8,555 nt of DNA from JBBQBQ01 sp038317685. GTDB lineage: Bacteria; Desulfobacterota; Desulfuromonadia; Desulfuromonadales; DDH964. Below the pieces are notes generated by a model. That model saw only the letters and a program-made list of their open reading frames with translations, was not told the DNA's origin and did not search any database. The translations under genes and the position numbers were made by a program. Of the stretch, positions 1-6,401 are shown in pieces; the stretch's first letter is position 1; each line of letters opens with the position of its first letter. Where the stretch lies: positions 1 through 8,555 of the forward strand of contig JBBQBQ010000149.1 in assembly GCA_038317685.1 (NCBI GenBank), written 5' to 3'.

Positions 1-563
1 AGGTGATTGGTCGGTTCGTCGAGCAGGAGCAGATTGGGCCGCTGCAGCAGCAGTTTGGCGAGGGCAATGCGCATCTGCCAGCCCCCGGAAAAATGCTCGC
101 AGGCTTTCCCCCAGTCCCCTTCGGAAAAACCGAGACCCCGCAGGACCTTGGCGATCTCGGCCTCGATCTCATAGCCGCCGCGATGGCGGAAAGTTTCCTG
201 AAGGAGTGCATAGCGGTCGAGATCGGCCTTGCGGTGGTGGAGAGCGATACGCTCCTCCAGTTCCGTCAGTTCGCTCTCCATCGACAGAAGTTCTGCCAGC
301 GCCGAGCGAACTTCGTCGAAAAGGGTCCGGCCGCGGTGTTCGAGTCCGTCCTGGGGGAGGTAGCCGAAGCTGGTTCCCTTGGCGACCTGCACCTCCCCGC
401 CATCGGGCTGAATCAGCCCGGCAAGGAGCTTCAGCAAAGTCGTCTTGCCGGCGCCGTTTTCACCACACAAGCCGACCTTGTCGCTGGGCCGCAGGTGCCA
501 GTTAATGCCAGCGAAGAGCCGCCGGCCGCCAAAGTCCTTGATAATCTCCCGTAACTGCAACAT
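1..563 (-). CDS. ABC-F family ATPase, N-terminal part (runs off left edge)
   Basis: 187 complete codons are present, starting at the ATG at 563-561; the C-terminal part lies outside the window. The first nucleotide-binding domain is nearly complete: Walker A GENGAGKT at residues 34-41, Q-loop YLPQD at 68-72, ABC signature FSGGWQ at 158-163 and Walker B leading into DEPTNH at 182-187. No membrane segments are seen, and the FSGGWQ plus DEPTNH pairing is typical of ABC-F proteins (Uup/YheS/EttA group). These are soluble tandem ATPases that bind the ribosomal E site and affect translation or antibiotic protection; they are not transporters. The second ATPase domain and the P-site linker that would define the subgroup are not visible. 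The start fits homologues (MLQLREI then FGGRRLF), but the Shine-Dalgarno is poor: GAGGG lies only 2 nt from the ATG. The gene diverges from rng. Confidence 0.93.
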   Translation of the reverse strand, partial: MLQLREIIKDFGGRRLFAGINWHLRPSDKVGLCGENGAGKTTLLKLLAGLIQPDGGEVQVAKGTSFGYLPQDGLEHRGRTLFDEVRSALAELLSMESELTELEERIALHHRKADLDRYALLQETFRHRGGYEIEAEIAKVLRGLGFSEGDWGKACEHFSGGWQMRIALAKLLLQRPNLLLLDEPTNH

Positions 564-570
564 GGCCCTC

Positions 571-599
571 TTTATAGCACAAGCCGCCGCCCCGTTAAA
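571..599 (-). promoter_or_regulatory. Candidate sigma-70 promoter of the ABC-F gene
   Basis: On the minus strand an extended -10, TGC-TATAAA (hexamer 576-571), lies 17 nt from a weak -35, TTTAAC (599-594, 3 of 6 consensus bases). Predicted transcription start is about 564-565, almost on the ATG at 563, so the transcript would be nearly leaderless. The -10 is good, the -35 is not. Confidence 0.4.
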
Positions 600-646
600 A
601 CCTTCAAAACGCAAAGGTTCCAGCATCTTTTCATTTACCTTTAAGC

Positions 647-675
647 TGGGCAAAAAGCTCTTTCTCTGTTATAGT
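647..675 (+). promoter_or_regulatory. Candidate sigma-70 promoter of rng
   Basis: An extended -10 element, TGT-TATAGT (hexamer 670-675, 5 of 6 bases), is preceded at 17 nt by TGGGCA (647-652, 4 of 6 against TTGACA). Predicted transcription start is near 682, giving a leader of about 258 nt before the rng ATG at 940. It is the best promoter-like match on this strand upstream of rng. Confidence 0.55.
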
Positions 676-939
676 TTCGCGGCAACAGGAGGCGTCATCG
701 CCTGTTAACCGTAATTCTTCAGGGGCACCGGCCAGGCCGCGACCCGTCGATAGAATAGCCATCAGCAGTTCCAGCGTACGCCGATCTTCTCCCCGCAGGC
801 CCGCACCCGCCCCCGCCCTCCCGGCGGCAGGACGATGCAGGGTGCCTTTTGGGAATGATTACATGGCGTCGCGTCCGGCCGGGCGTACCCGGACCGAACC
901 CCATTTGAGGCCGTGCTCCGCTCGGCTAGAAGGATTTCC

Positions 940-3444
940 ATGAGCAAGAAGATGTTGATCAACGCCACCCATCCCGAGGAAAGCCGGGTGGCCACTGTCG
1001 AGGACGGCATCCTGACCGAACTCGACATCGAAACCGAAGGGCGGGAGCAGACCCGCGGCAATATCTATAAGGCGACCGTGGTTCGGGTAGAAACCGGACT
1101 CCAGGCCGCCTTTATCGATTATGGGGCGGAACGCCTCGGCTTCCTGCAAATGGGGGAGCTTCATCCCTCCTTCTTCAAAGCCTTCGAAGTCGCCAACGAG
1201 GGCAAAGGTCGCCCCCGGATCAATGACCTGCTGCGGCGCGGCCAAGATCTGCTGGTGCAGGTCGTCAAGGAAGAACGCGGCACCAAAGGGGCGGCTCTCA
1301 CCACCTACATCTCCCTCCCGGGCCGCTTCATGGTCCTGATGCCCGACTCGGACACCAAAGGGGTCTCCCGCAAAATTGAGGATGAGTCCCAACGCAAGAA
1401 ACTCAAGGAGGCCATGGCGGCCCTCAACCTGCCAACCTTCATGGGCTATATTGTCCGCACCGCCGGGATCGGCCAGAAGAAAGAGGAACTCAAGCGCGAC
1501 TTCGATTACCTGGTGCGCGTCTGGGATAACATCCAAACAATTAACCGCCAGGCCAAGGCGCCCGCTCTGGTCTACAAGGAATCGAATCTGGTGATTCGCT
1601 CGATCCGCGATTACTTCAGTTCCGACATGGACGAGGTTCTGGTCGATGATCCCCAGGTCTATGAAGAAGCCAGGGACTTCTTTCAGCAAGTCATGCCCGA
1701 ATATGTCCGGTTGGTAAAGCTCCACCAGGAGCGCCGGCCGATCTTCTCCCGTTACCAGATCGAGGAACAGATCGAGACCCTCTCCCGCAACAAGGTTCTC
1801 CTCCCCTCGGGGGGTTCCATCGTTATCGATGCCACCGAAGCGCTGGTGGCCATCGACGTCAACTCCGGCAAGATGGCCGGCGAACAAGGCGTCGAGGGGA
1901 CCGCCTTCAAGACCAATCTCGAAGCGGCCACCGAGGTCGGTCGGCAACTGCGCCTGCGGGATTTGGGCGGGCTGATCGTCATCGACTTCATCGACATGCG
2001 TGATCGCAAACACATCCGCGAGGTGGAGAAGAATCTCAAAGATTCCCTCAAAAGCGACAAGGCCCGGGTCACGGTCGGCCGCATCAGCCAGTTCGGACTG
2101 ATGGAAATGAGCCGGCAACGGATCAAAGCGACCCTCGCCGAGGGATCCTACCTTCCCTGCCCCAACTGCGGGGGGAGCGGCCGGATCAAGAGTGCCGAAG
2201 CTCAGGCCATCGCCTTTTTGCGCAAGCTGCATGCCGCCATCATCCGCGGGCAGGTTGAGCGCATTGAAGGGGAAGTGCCGATTGATGTCGCCCATTATCT
2301 CCTCAACAACAAGCGGGAGGAGCTTCTGGAGATGGAGCGCCGCTATCAGGCGAGCATCTTTGTCCGCGCCCGCAAATCCTTTGTAGCGAGCCAGTTTGAG
2401 CTGATCGTCCACAAACGGGAGAAGGAAGAGGTCAAGACCGAAACCTGGATTCCGGTCACCGGCGGCCAGCATCTCATTGCCCCGGCGCCGCCCACCTCCA
2501 CTCTGACGATCATACTTCCGGCCGAAACACTCCCCGTTGAACTGCCTCCAGACCCCCTCCCGCAGGAGCCGACCGAGGCAGCAGACCTCGAAACGACTGA
2601 AGAGACCGGCAAGAAAAAACGTAAACGTCGGCGCCGCAAGAAGAAAAAGGCCGAAGGCGAGGTTGTGGAAACGACCCTTCAAGGGGAATTGGCCCAGGTC
2701 GAGGCAGAAGAAGATTCCGAGGACGAAGATGAGTCGGAGGTCGCCTCCTCAGAGGTGGCTGAAGTCGGCGCCGAAGAAGGGGCCAAGAAAAAGCGGAAGC
2801 GTCGTCGTCGCAAAAAGAAAAAGAGCGAAAGCCCGACTGACCCTGCAGCGATTGTCATCGAAGAACCCTTGGCCGCGTCGGAACTGGCGAGCCCGGAGAC
2901 CATAGCTCCTGCAGCTGACGAGGCCAGAGCCGTCGACCCTTCGGGCAAGCCGGAGAAAAGGCGCCGGGGTCGGAAACCGGCCGCTCACCCCCCCCAGGAA
3001 TTGCCGACCGCACTTCAGGAACCGAGTTCCGAACCGGTTCCGCCAGTTCCTCAACCCGCGGCTGAGCGGGAAACGGCAGAAGTTTCGACCCCCGTACGGT
3101 CGAAGCGACCGGCCCGTCGCAAGCCGACCGAAGATGAGGTTCCGATCGAAGCGGCAGCCCCGCTGACCGCCCCAGTCAAGCTTCCCCAGCCGGATCTGTC
3201 CGAAGTTCCTGCCAAACCGTCTCGCAGCCGGGGACGTAAACCGGCCGTTACCAAACCGGTCGATACTCCAGAAAAAGCTGAGCCAACGACAGCCATTCCG
3301 GCCGAGGTCGCCGCTGCCCCCGTCCCGACCTCGCGTCGCCGCAAGCCGAAAGTCGAGCCGCAGGCCTTGCCTGACCCATCGCCGACCAAGGCTTCGCCGA
3401 AACCGCGCGCACCTCGCAAGAAGAAGTCGGAGGGCGGGGACTGA
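940..3444 (+). CDS. rng: Ribonuclease E/G with long basic C-terminal tail
   Basis: 834 residues. Endoribonuclease of the RNase E/G family, acting on single-stranded RNA in mRNA turnover and rRNA/tRNA processing. The start at 940 is supported by AGAAGGA (928-934) 5 nt upstream and by the family-typical opening MSKKMLINAT; a GTG at 913 is less likely. Visible in order: S1 RNA-binding domain from about residue 40 (GNIYKATVVRVE, FIDYGAERLGFL); 5'-monophosphate sensor R173/T174 (VRTAG); DNase I-like catalytic core with metal-binding D306 (AIDVNSG) and D349 (VIDFIDM), and N308; Zn-link C407-P-N-C410. The 101-residue gap from D306 to C407 equals that of E. coli RNase E (D303 to C404). Residues ~495-834 are a low-complexity, charged, Pro/Ala-rich tail with identical blocks KKKRKRRRRKKKK at 558-570 and 616-628, an acidic EEDSEDEDESE stretch between them, and Arg/Lys-Pro clusters at about 674-680, 720-729, 762-768, 799-804 and 823-829. 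Such tails in RNase E bind RNA or degradosome partners; that role here is inferred. Confidence 0.96.
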   Translation: MSKKMLINATHPEESRVATVEDGILTELDIETEGREQTRGNIYKATVVRVETGLQAAFIDYGAERLGFLQMGELHPSFFKAFEVANEGKGRPRINDLLRRGQDLLVQVVKEERGTKGAALTTYISLPGRFMVLMPDSDTKGVSRKIEDESQRKKLKEAMAALNLPTFMGYIVRTAGIGQKKEELKRDFDYLVRVWDNIQTINRQAKAPALVYKESNLVIRSIRDYFSSDMDEVLVDDPQVYEEARDFFQQVMPEYVRLVKLHQERRPIFSRYQIEEQIETLSRNKVLLPSGGSIVIDATEALVAIDVNSGKMAGEQGVEGTAFKTNLEAATEVGRQLRLRDLGGLIVIDFIDMRDRKHIREVEKNLKDSLKSDKARVTVGRISQFGLMEMSRQRIKATLAEGSYLPCPNCGGSGRIKSAEAQAIAFLRKLHAAIIRGQVERIEGEVPIDVAHYLLNNKREELLEMERRYQASIFVRARKSFVASQFELIVHKREKEEVKTETWIPVTGGQHLIAPAPPTSTLTIILPAETLPVELPPDPLPQEPTEAADLETTEETGKKKRKRRRRKKKKAEGEVVETTLQGELAQVEAEEDSEDEDESEVASSEVAEVGAEEGAKKKRKRRRRKKKKSESPTDPAAIVIEEPLAASELASPETIAPAADEARAVDPSGKPEKRRRGRKPAAHPPQELPTALQEPSSEPVPPVPQPAAERETAEVSTPVRSKRPARRKPTEDEVPIEAAAPLTAPVKLPQPDLSEVPAKPSRSRGRKPAVTKPVDTPEKAEPTTAIPAEVAAAPVPTSRRRKPKVEPQALPDPSPTKASPKPRAPRKKKSEGGD

Positions 3445-3450
3445 CCAACC

Positions 3451-3508
3451 ATTGCCGCCGCAGACGCACCCACCAGTCCCTCTGCGGCGGCAATCCTTAC
3501 CCCTTTTT
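3451..3508 (+). terminator. Rho-independent terminator after rng
   Basis: A perfect 14-bp stem, ATTGCCGCCGCAGA (3451-3464) with TCTGCGGCGGCAAT (3481-3494), has a 16-nt loop. It is followed by a pyrimidine-rich tract with TTTTT at 3504-3508. The T-run starts about 9 nt after the stem, so termination may be imperfect. It lies directly after the rng stop and before the next promoter. Confidence 0.7.
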
Positions 3509-3510
3509 CC

Positions 3511-3539
3511 TTGGCCGTACCCGGTTGACATGCTAGTAT
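3511..3539 (+). promoter_or_regulatory. Candidate promoter of the acyltransferase-trmL unit
   Basis: TTGGCC (3511-3516, 4 of 6) lies 17 nt before an extended -10, TGC-TAGTAT (hexamer 3534-3539, 4 of 6). Transcription would begin near 3546 and give an ~87-nt leader. A better-looking TTGACA at 3525-3530 has no matching -10 at proper spacing and partly underlies the spacer. Confidence 0.45.
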
Positions 3540-3555
3540 CGCCGCGCCCCAGGGT

Positions 3556-3599
3556 GAGCGACAACTCCCTGTCGCTCCCCCCCCGTCGGCGCAGCCGAC
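3556..3599 (+). promoter_or_regulatory. Two hairpins in the acyltransferase gene leader
   Basis: Two perfect hairpins follow each other. The first is GAGCGACA (3556-3563), loop ACTCCC, TGTCGCTC (3570-3577). The second is GTCGGC (3585-3590), loop GCA, GCCGAC (3594-3599). A C-rich run separates them and neither is followed by a T-tract, so they do not look like intrinsic terminators. They sit between the predicted transcription start and the ATG at 3633; any regulatory role is inference. Confidence 0.45.
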
Positions 3600-3632
3600 C
3601 CCTTCAGTAATCCTCATCCCCGTTGGAAGTCG

Positions 3633-4517
3633 ATGGCCGACCGCACCTTTAAAAACCTTATCGAATATGGAGTCTTCCGGATCGTAGCCGGTTTTCTGCA
3701 GGCCCTTCCCCGGAACTGGACCCTTGCCATCGGCGCCGTTCTCGGGAACCTGAGCCGCTACCTCCTCGGCAAACGACGCCGAACCGCTCAAGCCAATCTG
3801 ATGGCGGCCTTCCCCGAGATGACCCCGGCCGAACTCGACCGTACCGTCAGGGGCATCTTCCGCCACATGGGCCTGATCGGGAGCGAAATGCTCATCCTCG
3901 ACCGGCTCGGCAAACGGGATCGCCTCGAAGATCTTCTCACCGTTTTGGGCCGGGAACACCTGCAGGCTGCGATGGACGAGGGTCGGGGAGCACTGATTCT
4001 GACGGCCCACGTCGGCTTCTGGGAGATCGGGCCGGTCCTCTTCCCGTATCTGGGTGTTCCCACCGATTTCATCTCCAAGCCGATGAAAAACACTTATGTC
4101 AACAATTACTTCCGGGTCCAACGCGAAGCCGGGGGGACGCGCCTGCTGCCGGCCAAACACGGCGCTCGCCGTATCATCAAATCCCTTGCCGAAGGCCGTG
4201 CCGTCGGGGTCCTCCTCGACCAGCACATTGCCCCCCATGTGGCGGTTCGGGTCCCCTTTTTCGGCCGGCCGGCCTGGACCAGTCCAATCGTCGCCCAGAT
4301 GGCCATGAAACTGCAGGTTCCGGTGGTACCGGCTTTTTGCTGGCGAACCTCTGACAATCGCTACGAAGTTGAATTCCAGACGCCGATTCACTTTGCTAAC
4401 GATCCCGATCCGGCGGCCATCGTCGCCAATACGGCACTGCTCACCCAGAAGATAGAAGAGGCGGTTCGCCGCGACCTTACCCAATGGTTCTGGGTCCATC
4501 GCCGCTGGCGTGACTGA
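3633..4517 (+). CDS. Lysophospholipid/lipid A acyltransferase, HtrB/LpxL family
   Basis: 294 residues, close to the ~300 of LpxL/LpxM-type enzymes. These inner-membrane-associated enzymes transfer a secondary fatty acyl chain, usually from acyl-ACP, onto the Kdo2-lipid A precursor at the cytoplasmic face. Visible: an N-terminal hydrophobic/amphipathic region (VFRIVAGFLQALPRNW, then LAIGAVLGNLSRYLLG); the catalytic HX4E motif HVGFWE with H126 and E131; the central block LLDQHIAPHVAVRVPFFGRPA; PVVPAFCWR; and the C-terminal WFWVHRRW typical of the family. GGAAG at 3625-3629 is a weak, close Shine-Dalgarno for the ATG at 3633. The gene has its own promoter region after the rng terminator and its stop abuts trmL, so the two are probably co-transcribed. 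Chain specificity (lauroyl, myristoyl or other) cannot be read from sequence alone, so no symbol is assigned. Confidence 0.93.
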   Translation: MADRTFKNLIEYGVFRIVAGFLQALPRNWTLAIGAVLGNLSRYLLGKRRRTAQANLMAAFPEMTPAELDRTVRGIFRHMGLIGSEMLILDRLGKRDRLEDLLTVLGREHLQAAMDEGRGALILTAHVGFWEIGPVLFPYLGVPTDFISKPMKNTYVNNYFRVQREAGGTRLLPAKHGARRIIKSLAEGRAVGVLLDQHIAPHVAVRVPFFGRPAWTSPIVAQMAMKLQVPVVPAFCWRTSDNRYEVEFQTPIHFANDPDPAAIVANTALLTQKIEEAVRRDLTQWFWVHRRWRD

Positions 4518-4997
4518 ATGCGCCCCATGACGGCTGAACCGTTCCATATCGTCCTCGTTGAACCGGAGATCCCGCCCAACACTGGCAACATTGCCCGGCT
4601 CTGCGGCGCCACCGGGAGCGTCCTCCACCTCGTCGGACACCTCGGCTTTACCCTCGACGACAAACATCTGAAACGGGCCGGCCTCGACTATTGGCCGGTC
4701 ATCGACGTCCGCCGCTGGGGTAGTTGGGAGGCGCTGCGGGCCGTCTTCCCCCAGGGGCGATTTTGGCTGACCTCGAAGAGTGCCGACCGCGCCTATACCG
4801 ACGCCGACTTCCTTCCTGGCGACTTTCTAGTCTTCGGCTGCGAAACCAGCGGCCTCCCCCCTGTCCTTCTCGCCGGTCACCCCGATCGCGCTATCCGCAT
4901 CCCGATTCTGGTTCCCGTGGTCCGCAGTCTCAACCTCTCCACCGCCGCCGGCATTGTTCTCTACGAAGCTTTGCGTCAAACCGCCCGCCTCGGTTAA
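4518..4997 (+). CDS. trmL: tRNA (cytidine(34)-2'-O)-methyltransferase TrmL
   Basis: 159 residues, the usual length for this SPOUT-superfamily enzyme (YibK/TrmL). The family methylates the 2'-hydroxyl of the wobble nucleotide C34/cmnm5U34 in tRNA-Leu isoacceptors using S-adenosylmethionine, as a trefoil-knot dimer in the cytoplasm. All three family motifs are visible: EPEIPPNTGNIARLC (residues 15-29), followed by the diagnostic LDDKHLKRAGLDYW; FGCETSGLP (to residue 114); and the knot/cofactor motif VRSLNLSTAAGIVLYEALRQ around residues 135-154, with R136, S137, N139 and S141. The ATG at 4518 follows the acyltransferase TGA (4515-4517) with no gap, and no Shine-Dalgarno is evident. Translation is therefore probably coupled to the upstream gene. 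A second ATG at 4527 is an equally possible start three residues later. Confidence 0.95.
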   Translation: MRPMTAEPFHIVLVEPEIPPNTGNIARLCGATGSVLHLVGHLGFTLDDKHLKRAGLDYWPVIDVRRWGSWEALRAVFPQGRFWLTSKSADRAYTDADFLPGDFLVFGCETSGLPPVLLAGHPDRAIRIPILVPVVRSLNLSTAAGIVLYEALRQTARLG

Positions 4998-5159
4998 TCG
5001 CTCCGGCGGGAACTGCACTTCAGAGTCCAAAATGGACTGGCCGCCGAAGAATAGGTCATCGTCCAACCCGACCGCGCCTTGACCGACGGCGCGCGAAAAC
5101 GTCCCCGGTCGTTGTCGAGGAACGTCAATGCGAAGGTTCAGTGCCGAGAAGCGATGGGT
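4998..5159. other. Intergenic region between convergent genes
   Basis: 162 nt lie between trmL and the minus-strand AI-2E-type gene. A small perfect hairpin, AGTCCA-AAA-TGGACT (5024-5038), and a GC-rich inverted repeat, CGCGCC with GGCGCG (about 5075-5095), are visible. Neither has a T-tract on the expected strand, so no convincing intrinsic terminator is seen for either gene. No ORF here looks real. Confidence 0.5.
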
Positions 5160-6188
5160 TCAGACCAGGCTGCGGGAGGAAAGTTCGTCCTTGAGATAGG
5201 CGTAGAAGACCGGCGCCGCGACCAGGCCGCTGATGCCGAAGGTCGCTTCCATGATCAGCATGGCGAGGAGGAGTTCCCAGGCCTTGGCCTGGATGCGGGC
5301 TCCGATGATATGAGCATTGAGGAAGTATTCAAGTTTGTGAATGACCACGAGGAAGGTCAGCGATGCCACCGCCAGACCGAAGGCTTGGCTCAGGCTGACG
5401 ACAACGATAATGGTATTGGAGATGAGATTGCCGATGACCGGCAACAGCCCGACCAGAAAGGTCAGCAAAACCAAGGTCTTGGTATAGGGAAGGCTCATCC
5501 CGGCCAGGGGCAGAGCGACCCCGAGATAGAGCCAGGTCAGGAAGGCATTGAGGCCGGCGATCCGCACTTGGGCGAAAACGATCCGACGAAAGGCGCGCCC
5601 GAAGCGCCTCGCTCGTTCGGTCAGGGCGTCCGCCAGGGGCGATCCACCGACCTTGGGCGGCAAAACCTCCCGGAGGGAGAGCATGGCTCCGATCACCATG
5701 CCGATCAGCATGTGCGCCACCGTCCGCAGCGTTTCCTGGCCGGCCACCTTGAGATCCAGGGAATGTTTCCTTAACCACTCAGCAGCACCGAGCTTCATCT
5801 GTTCCACGTTATCAGGAACATACTGGTCGATTTCCGCCGGTAGCCACTCCCGAGACCGTTCCAGGACCTCCGCCATGATCCGAACCAGCCGCGGCAGGTT
5901 GTCCACACCGCCTCGAAAGAAAGCCACCCCCCAGAGGACCAGAATCGACACCAGGCCGAGGATGACGGCCGTGAGAAAGACGACGGCCACAGCCTTGGCC
6001 CAACGTCCAACCAACTGGGTTAGATGGAAGACCGGGACCAGAACGTGGACCAGTTCGTATACCAGCAACCCGGCAAAGAGTCCCGACAGCAGGCGGACCT
6101 TGATGATCAAAAGCAGGGTCAGGCCGGCCAGCACCCAGGAGGCCACTTCGCAACGATATTCGAGGGGATCGACAGTGGTATCGGGCAT
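5160..6188 (-). CDS. AI-2E/PerM/TqsA family membrane protein
   Basis: 342 residues from the ATG at 6188; an in-frame GTG at 6248 would add 20. It is a multi-pass inner-membrane protein of the AI-2E exporter superfamily (PF01594, once UPF0118), whose members range from putative autoinducer-2 exporters to Na+/H+ antiporters. The substrate here is unknown. Two closely spaced hydrophobic segments open the protein (WVLAGLTLLLIIKV, LFAGLLVYELVHVLVPVF), then a third (AVAVVFLTAVILGLVSILVL), a ~70-residue soluble stretch, and a C-terminal hydrophobic block with the family-typical PVIGNLISNTI and FGISGLVAAPVFYAYLKDEL. Start choice is unsettled: the GTG has GAAGG 7 nt upstream, but a strong TTGACA promoter appears to place transcription after it. 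The ATG lacks a Shine-Dalgarno but begins where the recognisable sequence starts. The gene lies downstream of rhlE, separated from it by a terminator. Confidence 0.88.
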   Translation of the reverse strand: MPDTTVDPLEYRCEVASWVLAGLTLLLIIKVRLLSGLFAGLLVYELVHVLVPVFHLTQLVGRWAKAVAVVFLTAVILGLVSILVLWGVAFFRGGVDNLPRLVRIMAEVLERSREWLPAEIDQYVPDNVEQMKLGAAEWLRKHSLDLKVAGQETLRTVAHMLIGMVIGAMLSLREVLPPKVGGSPLADALTERARRFGRAFRRIVFAQVRIAGLNAFLTWLYLGVALPLAGMSLPYTKTLVLLTFLVGLLPVIGNLISNTIIVVVSLSQAFGLAVASLTFLVVIHKLEYFLNAHIIGARIQAKAWELLLAMLIMEATFGISGLVAAPVFYAYLKDELSSRSLV

Positions 6189-6246
6189 GATGAACCGGCA
6201 GGTGGCAGAAGGAACAGATCCGGGACCGAAATCGCCCGCTGGGGAC

Positions 6247-6276
6247 ACTAAACAGCCTTCGGGGCAGGGTTGTCAA
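6247..6276 (-). promoter_or_regulatory. Candidate promoter of the AI-2E-type gene
   Basis: On the minus strand a perfect TTGACA (6276-6271) is followed after 18 nt by TTTAGT (6252-6247, 4 of 6 against TATAAT). Predicted start is near 6240, about 50 nt before the ATG at 6188 and already downstream of the alternative GTG at 6248. If used, this promoter makes the gene independent of rhlE and argues for the shorter protein. Confidence 0.5.
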
Positions 6277-6314
6277 GAAAAGATTGCCGTCCTCGTTCCT
6301 CCCTCCCGAAGATC

Positions 6315-6374
6315 ACGGGGTGGTCGTTGCCAGCAACGGGAAACAGAATTCGCAGAAAGGAAACGGGGTGGTCG
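6315..6374. repeat. 12-bp direct repeat of the terminator arm
   Basis: ACGGGGTGGTCG occurs at 6315-6326 and again at 6363-6374, 48 nt apart. The second copy is one arm of the rhlE terminator stem. A small inverted repeat, CGTTGC-CA-GCAACG (6325-6338), overlaps the end of the first copy. The first copy can therefore pair with the same opposing arm (6381-6392) as the second. Confidence 0.7.
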
Positions 6375-6392
6375 AAACGACGACCACCCCGT
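6356..6392 (-). terminator. Rho-independent terminator after rhlE
   Basis: A perfect 12-bp stem, ACGGGGTGGTCG (6363-6374 on the plus strand) with CGACCACCCCGT (6381-6392), has a 6-nt loop. Read on the minus strand it is followed by TTCCTTT (6362-6356). It begins 9 nt after the rhlE stop codon, exactly where a terminator is expected. Confidence 0.8.
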
Positions 6393-6401
6393 AAAAACGG
6401 G

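Larger units (their letters stand above)
564..939. other. Divergent intergenic region and rng leader
   Basis: These 376 nt separate the divergent ABC-F and rng genes. The left ~110 nt are AT-rich and hold one promoter for each gene. The right part (about 680-939) is GC-rich and appears to be untranslated leader of rng; I find no convincing ORF, tRNA or known RNA there. Two hairpins are visible. One is at the predicted 5' end: AACAG (684-688) and GCG (692-694) pair with CGC (699-701) and CTGTT (702-706), with a TCAT loop and a 3-nt bulge. The other is at 873-894, where GTCCGG pairs with CCGGAC, or alternatively CCGGG pairs with CCCGG around CGTA. Confidence 0.55.

Noticed and set aside
859..2682. 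A 607-codon minus-strand open frame opposite rng
   Set aside because: The plus strand carries every RNase E/G motif over the same bases. The antisense frame has no recognisable domain and is a typical shadow of GC-rich codon use.
3513..3531. Possible sigma-54 (-24/-12) promoter, TGGC...TTGA, before the acyltransferase gene
   Set aside because: The spacing between the two elements is 9 nt rather than 7, and the -12 GC is missing.
2749..3564. A 271-codon Arg/Gly-rich minus-strand frame
   Set aside because: Its composition is the antisense image of the Pro/Lys/Glu-rich rng tail, and it crosses the rng terminator and next promoter.
3051..4667. A 538-codon minus-strand open frame across the rng end, terminator, acyltransferase and trmL start
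   Set aside because: It spans several plus-strand genes and their control signals and has no recognisable family features.
4984..5010. CCCGCC/GGCGGG inverted repeat at the end of trmL as a terminator
   Set aside because: Short stem overlapping the coding end with no T-tract after it.
5079..5774. A 231-codon plus-strand frame opposite the AI-2E-type gene
   Set aside because: Hydrophilic antisense of membrane segments (rich in Gln, Gly, Asp and Glu); the minus strand encodes a clear membrane protein.
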